A stretch of 64,000 nucleotides of DNA from Eubacterium sp. (lineage in GTDB: Bacteria; Bacillota; Clostridia; Lachnospirales; Lachnospiraceae): positions 46,816-110,815 of the forward strand of contig JAFZRN010000017.1 in NCBI GenBank assembly GCA_017619835.1. Direction: 5' to 3'. Made by a program: the position numbers and the translations under genes. The notes under the pieces are model-generated. The model was given only the letters and a program-made list of their open reading frames with translations, ran no database searches and had not been told where the DNA came from. This document shows positions 34,212 through 43,747 of the stretch, in pieces. Numbering within the stretch: position 1 is the first letter of the stretch; each line of letters begins with the position of its first letter.

Positions 34212-35417
34212 ATGGATAAGATTAAGATGATGAACCCGATAGTTGAGATGGATGGAGATGAGATGACCAGAATTCTCTGGCAGCTTATCAAAGATGAACT
34301 CCTCAGTCCGTTCGTCGAGCTGAACACTGAGTACTATGACCTCGGCCTCGAGCATAGAAATGAGACCGACGACCAGGTTACCAAGGATGCTGCTTATGCA
34401 ACAGAGAAGCATAAGGTTGCAGTTAAATGTGCCACTATCACTCCGAATGCTGCAAGAGTAGAAGAGTATAACCTGAAGGAAATGTGGAAGAGCCCGAACG
34501 GTACTATAAGAGCTATTCTCGACGGAACAGTATTCAGAGCTCCGATCCAGGTTAAGGGAATAACTCCATGTGTTCGTAACTGGGAGAAGCCCATCACTAT
34601 TGCAAGACATGCATATGGTGATGTATATAAGGCAAGCGAGATGAAGATCCCCGGACCGGGAAAGGTTGAGCTTGTTTATACAGCAGCAGACGGTTCTGTA
34701 GATAAGGTTACAGTTCATGAATTCGACGGACCCGGAATCGTTCAGGGTATGCATAACATCAACGCTTCGATCGAAAGCTTTGCAAGAAGCTGCTTCACTT
34801 ATGCACTTGATACAAAGCAGACTCTCTGGTTTGCAAGCAAGGATACGATCTCAAAGCAGTATGATCATACTTTCAAGGATATCTTCCAGGAGATATTTGA
34901 TGCTGAATATAAAGAGAAGTTTGATGCAGCAGGCATCGAATATTTCTACACACTTATAGATGATGCAGTAGCAAGAGTTATGAAGTCAAAGGGCGGCTTC
35001 ATCTGGGCATGCAAGAACTATGACGGAGACGTAATGAGCGACATGCTTTCGTCGGCATTTGGCTCACTTGCGATGATGACTTCGGTTCTCGTTTCTCCTA
35101 AGGGCTACTATGAATATGAAGCAGCTCACGGAACAGTTCAGAGACATTACTACAAGCATCTTAAGGGTGAAGAGACATCAACCAATCCGGTTGCTACGAT
35201 CTTCGCATGGACAGGCGCTCTGAGAAAGAGAGGCGAGCTCGATTCAAATGCAGATCTTATGGCATTTGCTGATAAGCTTGAGAAAGCTACGATAGATACT
35301 ATCGAGAGCGGAACCATGACAAAGGACCTTGCGCTCATTACAGAGCTTGAGAATGTAACGACACTCAATACACAGGACTTTATCAAGGCAATCAGAACAA
35401 CTCTGGAAAGCCTGTAA
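34212..35417 (+). CDS. icd: NADP-dependent isocitrate dehydrogenase
   Basis: It converts isocitrate to 2-oxoglutarate with NADP. The 401-residue sequence belongs to the homodimeric type shared with eukaryotes ([17 protein letters not shown] at the N-terminus; GTVFRAPI; later [12 protein letters not shown] and [13 protein letters not shown]). The isocitrate-phosphate loop and metal-binding Asp cluster ([10 protein letters not shown]) are present. AGGAGG is 5-6 bases before the start. The gene converges on citrate synthase, which supplies its pathway, so the pair probably makes 2-oxoglutarate for glutamate. No aconitase is seen in the window. Confidence 0.96.
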   Translation: MDKIKMMNPIVEMDGDEMTRILWQLIKDELLSPFVELNTEYYDLGLEHRNETDDQVTKDAAYATEKHKVAVKCATITPNAARVEEYNLKEMWKSPNGTIRAILDGTVFRAPIQVKGITPCVRNWEKPITIARHAYGDVYKASEMKIPGPGKVELVYTAADGSVDKVTVHEFDGPGIVQGMHNINASIESFARSCFTYALDTKQTLWFASKDTISKQYDHTFKDIFQEIFDAEYKEKFDAAGIEYFYTLIDDAVARVMKSKGGFIWACKNYDGDVMSDMLSSAFGSLAMMTSVLVSPKGYYEYEAAHGTVQRHYYKHLKGEETSTNPVATIFAWTGALRKRGELDSNADLMAFADKLEKATIDTIESGTMTKDLALITELENVTTLNTQDFIKAIRTTLESL

Positions 35418-35425
35418 GACATAAG

Positions 35426-35452
35426 AAAAACTCCCCGTCAGGGGAGTTTTTT
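35426..35452. terminator. Bidirectional terminator between icd and gltA
   Basis: AAAAACTCCCC, loop GTCA, GGGGAGTTTTTT. The T-run on the plus strand ends icd; the A-run at the left gives the same for minus-strand gltA. Confidence 0.93.
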
Positions 35453-35489
35453 GTTTTCTGAATCAGCATCTTGCTTTTCAGTATCCAAA

Positions 35490-36854
35490 TTATCTTTCAT
35501 TAAGCGGCACATATCCCGCGTCCTCAGCCACTGACATGTAAGCCGGACGGATTATCTTGTCGGCGCAGGTCAGCTCCTCGATACGGTGTGCGGACCAGCC
35601 GGCGATCCTTGCGATCGCGAACAGCGGAGTGATGAACTCGCGCGGTATGTTCAGCATGTCATATGCGAAGCCGCTGTAAAAATCGATGTTGGTGCAGATC
35701 CCTTTATAGATCTTTCTATGCTCTCCGATAACCTGCGGAGCGAGCCTTTCGACTGCCTTATAGAGGTGAGCCTCGGCGTCGCGGCCCTTAAGCTCGGCGA
35801 GCTGCATCGTATATTTCTTCAGGATCAGCGCTCTCGGATCGGACAGCGAATAAACCGCATGTCCCATTCCATATATAAGTCCTGTTTTGTCAAATGCCTT
35901 CCTGTCGACAATCTTCTCAAGGTAGGATGCCACCTCGTCATCATCATACCAGTCGGAAACATTTGCCTTTATCTCATCAAACATCTTCACAACCTGGATA
36001 TTGGCACCGCCGTGCTTAGCGCCCTTGAGTGAACAAAGGGAAGCGGCAACGGAAGAGTAGGTGTCGGTTCCGGATGAAGTTACAACGTGAGTCGTAAAGG
36101 TCGAGTTATTACCGCCGCCGTGCTCTGCATGAAGCACCAGAGCGATATCGAGAAGCTTTGCCTCCACATCCTCGAACTTCTTATCCTGACGGAGCATCCT
36201 TAAAAGGTTCTCCGCAGTTGAAAGCTCCGGCTTAGGATTGTGGATATAAAGTCCTCTTCTCTGGAGATAGTGCCTGTAGGAAAGATATGAATAAGCGGCT
36301 ATCATCGGAAGACTTGCGATAAGGCTTATGCTCTGACGAAGAACATTAGTTATATCCAGATCATCCGAACGCTTATCATAAGCATTCAGTGCAAGTACGG
36401 CTCTGGCCATGGAATTCATGACATCCTTATTGGGAGACTTCAGGATAACGTCCTCTATGAAGTCATTTGGAAGCATACGGTTAAAGCCTATAAGCTTATT
36501 AAAATGCTCCAGCTCCGTCGTATCGGGCAGCTTCCCGAAAAGAAGAAGATAGATCGTCTCCTCAAAACCGAAACGGTGGTTATCCGTAAATCCCTTCACG
36601 AGATCATTTATATCGATTCCCCGGTACCTGAGCTGGCCCTCGACCGGAGTCAGAACTCCGTCTATTTCTTTTGAACCATGAACCGTGGAAATCTCCGTAA
36701 GTCCGGTAAGGACTCCCTTGCCACTTGGCTCACGGAGTCCTTTCTTAACATGATATTTGTCATAAAGCTGAGGTTCTATTTTGTTGTTGTCCACACACAG
36801 CTTTGCAAGCTTATGGATTTCCCTTGCAGCCGTGTTTGCTGAATACTCTGCCAT
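35490..36854 (-). CDS. gltA: Citrate synthase
   Basis: The enzyme condenses oxaloacetate and acetyl-CoA to citrate. All three active-site segments are visible: LHAEHGGGNNSTF (first His), GMGHAVY (second His), and NIDFYSGF (catalytic Asp). At 454 residues it is longer than typical type II enzymes by an N-terminal extension of about 35 residues, as in other Clostridia. GGGGG precedes the ATG. It follows an HD-domain gene with no gap, and is convergent with icd. Confidence 0.95.
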   Translation of the reverse strand: MAEYSANTAAREIHKLAKLCVDNNKIEPQLYDKYHVKKGLREPSGKGVLTGLTEISTVHGSKEIDGVLTPVEGQLRYRGIDINDLVKGFTDNHRFGFEETIYLLLFGKLPDTTELEHFNKLIGFNRMLPNDFIEDVILKSPNKDVMNSMARAVLALNAYDKRSDDLDITNVLRQSISLIASLPMIAAYSYLSYRHYLQRRGLYIHNPKPELSTAENLLRMLRQDKKFEDVEAKLLDIALVLHAEHGGGNNSTFTTHVVTSSGTDTYSSVAASLCSLKGAKHGGANIQVVKMFDEIKANVSDWYDDDEVASYLEKIVDRKAFDKTGLIYGMGHAVYSLSDPRALILKKYTMQLAELKGRDAEAHLYKAVERLAPQVIGEHRKIYKGICTNIDFYSGFAYDMLNIPREFITPLFAIARIAGWSAHRIEELTCADKIIRPAYMSVAEDAGYVPLNER

Positions 36855-37349
36855 TTATACCCCCGCAAATGCGCTGCTGTAATGCAGCAATGATATGGTT
36901 TCTATGCCGGCGCAAAGTTTATCTGCCCAGCACACGATACGTGCTTCCCTTGAAGCCGGTATATGAGTGAGGTTAAGCGGGAACATATGTGAGTAGATGA
37001 TCCCGGCCTCGTGCTCGGTTATATCAAAATCCCGTCTAGCGTTTGCCATGGATCTTTTCGCGTGTGTAAAGCCGTGAGTGTTATGATACTCATTCTTCTC
37101 ATGCCAGTCATACAGAAAATAGTCATGAAGAAGAGCACCACGGACTAATGCGCGCATATCGACCTTTTTCTTTGACCTTAATGCAAGCCATACGCTGATA
37201 TAGGTTACGCAGAGTGAATGCGTATAAGTCGAGAGCGTTCCATGCTGTATATAATTTTTTTCTTCTTCGAATCTCTCATCGTTAATGATGTCATCACCGA
37301 AGGTGTGGATTATCTCAACGATGGATTCGTCGTAACCGATCTTAAACAT
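36855..37349 (-). CDS. HD-domain phosphohydrolase
   Basis: The frame opens at 37418, but the ATG at 37349 has GGAG eight bases upstream on the minus strand, giving 164 residues starting MFKIGYDES. The metal-binding HD set is visible: a His in YTHSLCV, the His-Asp pair in GALLHDYFLYDWH, and later His residues in HTHGFTHA and SHMFPL. Such small HD proteins hydrolyse nucleotides or phosphoesters; the substrate is unknown. Its stop codon lies directly against the gltA start, so the two are co-transcribed and probably coupled. Confidence 0.85.
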   Translation of the reverse strand: MFKIGYDESIVEIIHTFGDDIINDERFEEEKNYIQHGTLSTYTHSLCVTYISVWLALRSKKKVDMRALVRGALLHDYFLYDWHEKNEYHNTHGFTHAKRSMANARRDFDITEHEAGIIYSHMFPLNLTHIPASREARIVCWADKLCAGIETISLLHYSSAFAGV

Positions 37350-37439
37350 CCGTTTTTCTCCGTACATGGTTTTTATTATAAAAGCACATACCATCATCAG
37401 TATAACATCTTTTGTCAAATAATGCGAATTAAATATCTG

Positions 37440-37468
37440 TTGAAGAAGATTTTGTGTTTTGGTATAAT
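37440..37468 (+). promoter_or_regulatory. Promoter of the alpha-amylase gene
   Basis: TTGAAG (37440-37445), 17-bp spacer, TATAAT (37463-37468). The leader is about 46 nt and holds CAGGAGG 6-7 bases before the ATG at 37522. Confidence 0.7.
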
Positions 37469-37521
37469 CATACGGAAAATGTCTTCCCGCGCTATCCGCG
37501 GCGGACTTTCAGGAGGAAAAC

Positions 37522-38976
37522 ATGTTTGAAAACGGACTGATGATGCAGTACTTTGAATGGTACATGAAGAGTGAACCCTCACTCTGGAGTGTGCTAAAGA
37601 AGGATGTCGAAAAGCTGAAGAAATGCGGAGTCACATCTCTCTGGCTGCCCCCGGCATATAAGGGCGCTGCCGGAATAGAGGACCGCGGCTACGGCGTTTA
37701 CGATCTCTATGATCTCGGCGAGTTCGACCAGAAGGGTACTGTCAGAACTAAGTACGGAACTAAAAAGGAATATATAGACGCGATCGAAGCACTTCATAAG
37801 GCAGGGATAAATGTCTACGCAGACGTAGTGCTTGATCATAAGATCGGTGCCGATGCCATGGAAGAGGTAACGGCTCAGGAATTCAACGGCTCCAACAGAT
37901 ATCAGATGGTAGGCGAAGGCAAGACCATCGGAGCCTGGACAAGCTTCACCTTCCCCGGGAGAAAAGGAAAGTATTCCGACTTTACATGGAACTGGAATCA
38001 TTTTGATGGTATCGACTGGGATCAGGATAAGCTGACCAAGGCGATATATAAGTTCACCGGTAAGGAATGGAATAATGAGGTAGATCTCGAGAACGGTAAC
38101 TACGATTACCTGATGGGCGCCGACATAGATTTTAACAACAGGGATGTATATGAGGAGCTTGTAAAATGGGCCGCCTGGTATATAGATACCACAAAGGTGG
38201 ACGGCTTCAGGCTCGATGCGGTAAAGCACATACCGGCATCATTTTACAGAGACTTCCTGAATGCCGTAAGAGAAGAGACCGGAGAGGAGCTCTTCACTGT
38301 CGGCGAATACTGGAACGGCGATGTAAATGTCCTGACCGCATATCTCAATCAGATCAATTCCGAGGCATCACTTTTCGATGTTCCTCTGCATTATAACTTC
38401 TACCACTGCTCAAAGGCAGGCGGTGCATATGACCTAAGGACGATACTTGACGGAACACTCATGAAGGTATGTCCCGTAAAGGCAGTTACCTTCGTTGATA
38501 ATCATGATACCCAGCCCGGTCAGTCACTGGAATCATTTGTGGAAGACTGGTTCAAGCCTCTGGCATATTCGATCATCCTTCTCAGAGAAGAAGGTTATCC
38601 ATGTGTATTTTACGGAGACTATAAGGGTATCCCTCATGATAAGATAAAAGGTAAGAAGCAGCTTCTCGATAAGCTGATGAAGTTAAGAGCAACCAAAGCT
38701 TACGGCCCGCAGCATGATTATCTCGATGATCCCGACTGCATCGGCTGGACAAGAGAGGGCGATGAGGAGCATAAGGATTCCGGTCTCGCCGTAGTAATGT
38801 CCGACGGCAAGGGCGGCACCAAGAGGATGTATATAGGTACACAATTCGCAGGAGCCCATTTCTCCGATGTAATGGGAAATGCGAAGTATAATATAAAGAT
38901 TGATGAAGACGGATGCGGAAACTTCTATGTAAACAGAGGTTCGGTAGCAGTCTGGGTACGAAGGGAACCAAAGTAA
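37522..38976 (+). CDS. Cytoplasmic alpha-amylase (GH13)
   Basis: The 484-residue protein has no signal peptide and so acts on internal alpha-glucans or imported maltodextrins. The GH13 residues are in place: nucleophile D232 in FRLDAVKH, acid/base E262 in VGEYW, and D329 in FVDNHDT; region I is DVVLDHKIGADA. The N-terminus (GLMMQYFEWYM) and overall length match the GH13 subfamily 5 cytoplasmic enzymes of Firmicutes. It has its own promoter, divergent from the HD/gltA unit. The YerC regulator gene starts one base after its stop. Confidence 0.95.
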   Translation: MFENGLMMQYFEWYMKSEPSLWSVLKKDVEKLKKCGVTSLWLPPAYKGAAGIEDRGYGVYDLYDLGEFDQKGTVRTKYGTKKEYIDAIEALHKAGINVYADVVLDHKIGADAMEEVTAQEFNGSNRYQMVGEGKTIGAWTSFTFPGRKGKYSDFTWNWNHFDGIDWDQDKLTKAIYKFTGKEWNNEVDLENGNYDYLMGADIDFNNRDVYEELVKWAAWYIDTTKVDGFRLDAVKHIPASFYRDFLNAVREETGEELFTVGEYWNGDVNVLTAYLNQINSEASLFDVPLHYNFYHCSKAGGAYDLRTILDGTLMKVCPVKAVTFVDNHDTQPGQSLESFVEDWFKPLAYSIILLREEGYPCVFYGDYKGIPHDKIKGKKQLLDKLMKLRATKAYGPQHDYLDDPDCIGWTREGDEEHKDSGLAVVMSDGKGGTKRMYIGTQFAGAHFSDVMGNAKYNIKIDEDGCGNFYVNRGSVAVWVRREPK

Positions 38977-38977
38977 C

Positions 38978-39289
38978 ATGCAAAAAACTATTAAAACACA
39001 GGCTGTGGAAGACCTTTTCGATGCGATCCTCTCTCTTAAAGATAAGGAGGAGTGCTACAGCTTCTTCGAGGATATCTTCACGACAAATGAGATCCTCGGC
39101 GTTGCAGAGCGCCTCGAGGTAGCAAAGCTGCTCTATCAGAATAAGACTTATATGGAGATAGCAAAGAAAACAGGTGCATCCACTGCGACGATAAGCAGGG
39201 TAAACAGATTCTTAAGCTACGGCAACGGAAGCTGTGATGTGATATTTGAAAGGCTCGGGATCAGTAAGGAACCCGGGGATAAGGAGTGA
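38978..39289 (+). CDS. yerC: YerC/YecD-family TrpR-related protein
   Basis: A 103-residue TrpR-fold DNA-binding protein. The family pattern EDIFTTNEILGVAERLEVAKLL and the helix-turn-helix IAKKTGASTATISRVNRFL are clear. The regulator's targets in Firmicutes are poorly known. It starts immediately after the amylase stop and ends overlapping or just before the transporter gene, so it lies within one operon. Confidence 0.92.
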   Translation: MQKTIKTQAVEDLFDAILSLKDKEECYSFFEDIFTTNEILGVAERLEVAKLLYQNKTYMEIAKKTGASTATISRVNRFLSYGNGSCDVIFERLGISKEPGDKE

Positions 39290-39297
39290 TAGACTCA

Positions 39298-40563
39298 GTG
39301 GACCCCAGTGCCATAATTCAGTTGATCATCTTGATCATACTATTAGTTTTATCGGGATTTTTCTCCTCCGCGGAGACAGCTCTCACTACAGTTAATCTCA
39401 ATAAGCTTCGGCTTATTATCGATGAGGGTGGAAAAAAGGCAAAGTCCGCGGGGCTTGTTATTAAAATGCGGGAAGATTCCAAAAAACTTCTTTCTGCAAT
39501 ACTTATAGGAAATAATATAGTCAACATATCTGCCTCAGCTCTGGCTGCGGTCTTATGCACCAACTTATTCGGCAGCAGGTATGTTGGCTTTGTTACGGGT
39601 ATTCTTACCCTTATCGTTTTAGTCTTCGGCGAGATAACTCCCAAGACCGTGGCATCGATAAACAGCCTTGAGATGTCTCTCTTTTTCTCAAAGCCCGTCT
39701 ATGCCATGATGGTTCTTTTTACTCCCATAATCTGGCTGCTTGATAAGATCTGCAGAGGTATATTCTTTATCATCAGGATAGATCCCGATAAGAATCCGGA
39801 TCAGATGACAGAGGATGAGCTCTTAAAGATAGTTGATGTCAGCAGCGAAGAAGGTGTCATCGAAAATGACGAGAAGAAGATGATCAATAACGTGGTTGAT
39901 TTCGGTGATATCGTCGCAAAGGATATAATGATCCCGAGAGCAGATATGGTCTCGGTGGATGCGGATATATCCTACAGCGAGCTGCTTGAGATCATCGGTG
40001 AGGAAGGCTATTCGAGGATTCCCATTTACGAAGAAACAAAGGACCATATAATCGGTATCCTTCATATAAAGGATATACTGCTTCAGTCAGATAAGATCAG
40101 TCCCGAAGACTTCCATATCAAGGATGTCATGAGAGAAGCTGTCTATGTCTATGAATATCAGAGGACGGCAGAGATATTTGCGGACCTTAAGACTTCTTCC
40201 GACAATATGTGCATTGTCCTGGATGAATATGGTATAAGCGCAGGACTCATCACGATGGAAGACCTGATCGAAGAGATAGTCGGAGATATCAGGGATGAAT
40301 ATGATGAGCATGAAAGCGAGTTTATAAAAGAGATAAGCCCCGGTCACTACGATGTGGACGGCTCCATCAAGCTGGATGACTTAAATGACGCTCTGGGTAC
40401 CACACTTTCGTCGGATGATTATGATTCCGTCGGTGGTCTCATGATAGAGCTTCTTGACAGGCTTCCGAATGAAGGAGACATGGTCAGGACCGGAGAAGTA
40501 ACACTTAAGTGCAGCAGAGTCATTAAGAATCGCGTGGAAAGAGTAGATATAATCAGGGATTAA
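39298..40563 (+). CDS. CNNM/CorC-HlyC family transporter
   Basis: A 421-residue membrane protein: a DUF21 domain with about four membrane helices (IIQLIILIILLVLSGFFSSAE to about residue 170), a tandem CBS pair (about 200-325; IPRADMV and IGILHIKDILL), and a C-terminal CorC/HlyC domain (GHYDVDGSIKLDDLND). These proteins export or sense Mg2+ in other bacteria. GTG at 39298 has AAGGAG 11 bases upstream; GTG at 39286, overlapping the yerC stop, is the alternative start. DUF1836 follows after 3 bp. Confidence 0.9.
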   Translation: MDPSAIIQLIILIILLVLSGFFSSAETALTTVNLNKLRLIIDEGGKKAKSAGLVIKMREDSKKLLSAILIGNNIVNISASALAAVLCTNLFGSRYVGFVTGILTLIVLVFGEITPKTVASINSLEMSLFFSKPVYAMMVLFTPIIWLLDKICRGIFFIIRIDPDKNPDQMTEDELLKIVDVSSEEGVIENDEKKMINNVVDFGDIVAKDIMIPRADMVSVDADISYSELLEIIGEEGYSRIPIYEETKDHIIGILHIKDILLQSDKISPEDFHIKDVMREAVYVYEYQRTAEIFADLKTSSDNMCIVLDEYGISAGLITMEDLIEEIVGDIRDEYDEHESEFIKEISPGHYDVDGSIKLDDLNDALGTTLSSDDYDSVGGLMIELLDRLPNEGDMVRTGEVTLKCSRVIKNRVERVDIIRD

Positions 40564-40566
40564 ACT

Positions 40567-41127
40567 ATGAATGATGAATTGAAAGAATTTAAAAAATATA
40601 TCCGCGACATGATAAAACTTGACTTTATCAGACCCGATGACATTCCGGATATCGAAATGTACATGGAGCAGCTGACGGACTTTATGGATGACAGGCTGGG
40701 CAAGAATCATATCAGCCCTGAAGACAAGGTTCTCACCAAGAACATGATCAACAACTATTCCAAGAATAAGCTCCTTCCTCCCCCTGATAAGAAGAAGTAC
40801 AGCCGGAAGCATCTCATCATGCTGATCTATATTTATTACATGAAGAACGTCATTTCCATCGAAGATATCAGAAGGCTTACCAAGCCGCTTCTCGATGATG
40901 ACATGTACAGTGAGAAGCTGTATGAGATATATCAGAAGACATTTGAAATGGAGAAGCCCCAGTACTTCAACATTGAGCAGAGTGTGGTAAAGGCTGCCCA
41001 GATAACCGATAAGCACGTCCCGAAGGACAGGAATGAATATCTGAATAAGATGCTCTTCATCTTCCTTCTGGGCTATGATGTATATACAAAGAAGATGCTT
41101 ATAGAAAGACTTATTGATGAACTGTAA
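40567..41127 (+). CDS. DUF1836 protein
   Basis: The 186-residue protein is of the DUF1836 type, seen in many Firmicutes and of unknown function. An N-terminal helix-turn-helix-like part includes DKVLTKNMINNYSKNKLL, which resembles a winged-helix DNA-reading segment, followed by RKHLIMLIYIYYMK and an all-helical C-terminal half. No enzyme motif is visible. It starts 3 bp after the CNNM gene, in the same operon. Confidence 0.8.
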   Translation: MNDELKEFKKYIRDMIKLDFIRPDDIPDIEMYMEQLTDFMDDRLGKNHISPEDKVLTKNMINNYSKNKLLPPPDKKKYSRKHLIMLIYIYYMKNVISIEDIRRLTKPLLDDDMYSEKLYEIYQKTFEMEKPQYFNIEQSVVKAAQITDKHVPKDRNEYLNKMLFIFLLGYDVYTKKMLIERLIDEL

Positions 41128-41172
41128 AGTCATCCCGGGCTAAACCTTGGGATCTTATATAAGGAGAAAATT

Positions 41173-42798
41173 ATGATAAGCGCAAACAACATATCGTTAA
41201 GATTCGGTAAGAAAGCTCTTTTCGAGGACGTAAATATTGTCTTTACCCCGGGCAACTGCTACGGCCTTATCGGAGCAAACGGTGCCGGAAAATCAACCTT
41301 CTTAAGGATACTCTCCGGAGACCTTGAGTCCACAACGGGAACAGTTACAATGGACCCGGGCGAGAGACTCTCTGTGCTGGAGCAGGATCACTTTAAGTAT
41401 GATGAGTATACGGTACTTGATACAGTCATCATGGGTAACCAGAGACTGTATGAGATAATGAAGGAAAAGGATGCAATCTATGCCAAGGAGGATTTCTCTG
41501 ATGAGGACGGAGTAAGAGCTTCGGAGCTTGAGACAGAGTTCGCAGAGATGGACGGCTGGAACGCAGAGGTTGATGCAGCAACACTTCTTAATGGTCTCGG
41601 TGTCGAGACAGAAGATCACTATCTGCTGATGAAAGACCTCGACGGCAACAAGAAGGTCAAGGTTCTCCTTGCAAAAGCACTCTTCGGTAATCCCGATGTA
41701 CTGCTTCTCGACGAGCCTACGAACCACCTTGATATGGATGCTATCGCATGGCTTGAGGAATTCCTCATCAACTTCGAGAATACCGTAATAGTAGTCAGCC
41801 ACGACAGATACTTCCTTAACAAGGTCTGCACACATACAGCCGACCTTGACTACGGAAAGATCCAGATATATGCAGGTAACTACGACTTCTGGTATGAGTC
41901 CAGTCAGTTGATGATACGTCAGATGAAGGAAGCCAACAAGAAGAAGGAAGAGCAAATCAAGGAGCTGAAGGAATTCATCGCCCGTTTCTCTGCCAATGCT
42001 TCAAAGTCAAAGCAGGCTACCTCACGTAAGAAGGCACTCGAGAAGATCGAGCTTGAAGAGATCAAGCCTTCCAGCAGAAAGTACCCCTTCATCGATTTCA
42101 GACCTAACCGCGAGATCGGAAATGAGGTTCTTACGGTTCAGCATCTTTCAAAGTCTGTCGACGGAGTGAAGATCCTCGACGACATTTCCTTTACAGTAGG
42201 AAGAGAAGATAAGATAGCATTCGTGGGTCCGAAGACACAGGCAACCACGATGCTCTTCAAGATACTTGCCGGCGAAGAGGAGCCGGACGAGGGAGAATAC
42301 AAGTGGGGCGTTACTACTTCACAGGGTTATTTCCCGAAGGATAATACGAAGGAATTCGATAACGACCTCGTTATCGTGGACTGGCTGACACAGTTCTCCG
42401 AAGAGAAGGATGCAACTTATGTAAGAGGCTTCCTCGGAAGAATGCTCTTCAGAGGCGAGGACGGACTTAAGAAGGTCAAGGTCCTTTCCGGAGGAGAGAA
42501 GGTAAGATGCCTTCTTTCAAAGCTCATGATCATGGGAACAAATGTTCTCATCCTCGACGAGCCTACGAACCACCTTGACATGGAGGCGATAACTTCTCTC
42601 AACAACGGACTTATCAAGTTCCCGGGCGTTGTACTCTTTGCCTGCCAGGATCACCAGTTCATCCAGACAACCGCAAACCGCATCATGGAGCTTACCGAAA
42701 GCGGCCTCATCGATAAGCAGTGTACATACGACGAGTACCTCGAAAACGATGAGCTTGCACGTAAGAGACAGATCATGAACTATGATGTAAGTGAATAA
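41173..42798 (+). CDS. ABC-F ATPase (YkpA/YbiT-like) with altered second ATP site
   Basis: The 541-residue protein has two ABC domains joined by a helical linker (about 235-300) and no membrane part. Domain 1 is intact: GANGAGKST, DEPTNHLD, VSHDRYF. Its signature reads KDLDGNKK, close to the weak LEGSEK form common in this subgroup. In domain 2 the P-loop reads GPKTQATTMLF (352-362), losing the Lys of the usual AKTTLF; the switch His is Gln (CQDHQF, Gln492); yet LSGGEK and DEPTNHLD remain. ABC-F proteins act on ribosomes, and this one should bind or hydrolyse ATP abnormally at one site. AGGAG precedes the start. Confidence 0.93.
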   Translation: MISANNISLRFGKKALFEDVNIVFTPGNCYGLIGANGAGKSTFLRILSGDLESTTGTVTMDPGERLSVLEQDHFKYDEYTVLDTVIMGNQRLYEIMKEKDAIYAKEDFSDEDGVRASELETEFAEMDGWNAEVDAATLLNGLGVETEDHYLLMKDLDGNKKVKVLLAKALFGNPDVLLLDEPTNHLDMDAIAWLEEFLINFENTVIVVSHDRYFLNKVCTHTADLDYGKIQIYAGNYDFWYESSQLMIRQMKEANKKKEEQIKELKEFIARFSANASKSKQATSRKKALEKIELEEIKPSSRKYPFIDFRPNREIGNEVLTVQHLSKSVDGVKILDDISFTVGREDKIAFVGPKTQATTMLFKILAGEEEPDEGEYKWGVTTSQGYFPKDNTKEFDNDLVIVDWLTQFSEEKDATYVRGFLGRMLFRGEDGLKKVKVLSGGEKVRCLLSKLMIMGTNVLILDEPTNHLDMEAITSLNNGLIKFPGVVLFACQDHQFIQTTANRIMELTESGLIDKQCTYDEYLENDELARKRQIMNYDVSE

Positions 42799-42799
42799 G

Positions 42800-42826
42800 A
42801 AAAAGGACGGCATCGCCGTCCTTTTT
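42800..42826. terminator. Terminator after the ABC-F gene
   Basis: AAAAAGGACGGC, loop ATC, GCCGTCCTTTTT. It is symmetric enough to serve both the ABC-F gene and the convergent minus-strand gene ending at 42852. Confidence 0.92.
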
Positions 42827-42851
42827 GCAACTGATCCCTCGTCCCCGAGTT

Positions 42852-43622
42852 TCACTGGTACAGATATCCCAGCAGGTCATTCACTGCTTCGTGGTTTCTT
42901 TCCTGATTTCCGGGGAAGCAGATATAAACATCTGTATATCCGAAGTTCATCCTCTTTGCTATATCGGTTCCGGAGATATCTACTACAGCTTCAAATGGCT
43001 GACCGTTACTTCCGTTAAAGGTCTTCACATCGCCCTTTACCTTGTTATAAAGATCGGCATCCAGGTATTCGTTTACCGGATTAATGAGACCTTCCTTTGC
43101 AAGATATGTTGCACCTTTTCCGTCTGTGAAGACTACATCATAATAGTCAGAAGTGATCATGTTCATAAAGTTAACGTAGATCTGGTTGTTGGAATCATCG
43201 ACATATTCCTGTGCATCTGTCTGAAGGTTTATGTTTGCATCACCCTTAACCTGATGACCCCTGTATTTTCCGATGGCTTTTGCATATTCTTTTATGACAT
43301 CGGTATCCAGATCGAGTTTGTCATGGCAGTTTACTACTGCGTAGGATATCGTGATCGGCCTCGTTATCTTATAGATAGTAGATATAAGGAAGATCAGGCA
43401 TGCAATCACACCGATCGTTATGATGATCGCTTCTTTGTAGTAATAGGCAAGGTACTTATATTTTTCCTTGTCGGTCATCCCTTCGGTCTCTTCTTTGAGA
43501 CGCTCTCTGATGATCGCCCTTTTTTCTTTTCTTGAGAGTCCGTGCATATCGAGTCTCGAGATTTCGGTCTTCTCCTGCGGCTTCTCCTCAAATTCTTCCA
43601 TCATCTGGCGCATTTCATTCAC
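42852..43622 (-). CDS. Single-pass membrane protein with extracytoplasmic domain
   Basis: I do not recognise the family. The 256-residue protein has a charged N-terminal cytoplasmic part (about 1-65, Glu/Lys/Arg-rich), one membrane helix (about 66-86, IIITIGVIACLIFLISTIY), and an outer domain of about 170 residues. The latter, with DVVFTDGKGATYLAKEGLINPVNEYL and the ending EAVNDLLGYLYQ, has the look of a periplasmic solute-binding-like fold. It is divergent from the DUF624 gene across a 125-bp spacer. Confidence 0.7.
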   Translation of the reverse strand: MNEMRQMMEEFEEKPQEKTEISRLDMHGLSRKEKRAIIRERLKEETEGMTDKEKYKYLAYYYKEAIIITIGVIACLIFLISTIYKITRPITISYAVVNCHDKLDLDTDVIKEYAKAIGKYRGHQVKGDANINLQTDAQEYVDDSNNQIYVNFMNMITSDYYDVVFTDGKGATYLAKEGLINPVNEYLDADLYNKVKGDVKTFNGSNGQPFEAVVDISGTDIAKRMNFGYTDVYICFPGNQERNHEAVNDLLGYLYQ

Positions 43623-43697
43623 CTCATCTGTTAATAAATTAAAAGAGAGTATAGCATATAATGAATAAAAATATAAGTGGATTTTCTGTTAGATTAT

Positions 43698-43726
43698 TTG
43701 CATAAATCGTATATTTAACGTATAAT
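43698..43726 (+). promoter_or_regulatory. Promoter of the DUF624 gene
   Basis: TTGCAT (43698-43703), 17-bp spacer, TATAAT (43721-43726). An AGTATA at 43648-43653 could be a minus-strand -10 for the divergent gene, but its -35 is poor. Confidence 0.65.
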
Positions 43727-43747
43727 GAGAAAACGCTTTAAACAATA

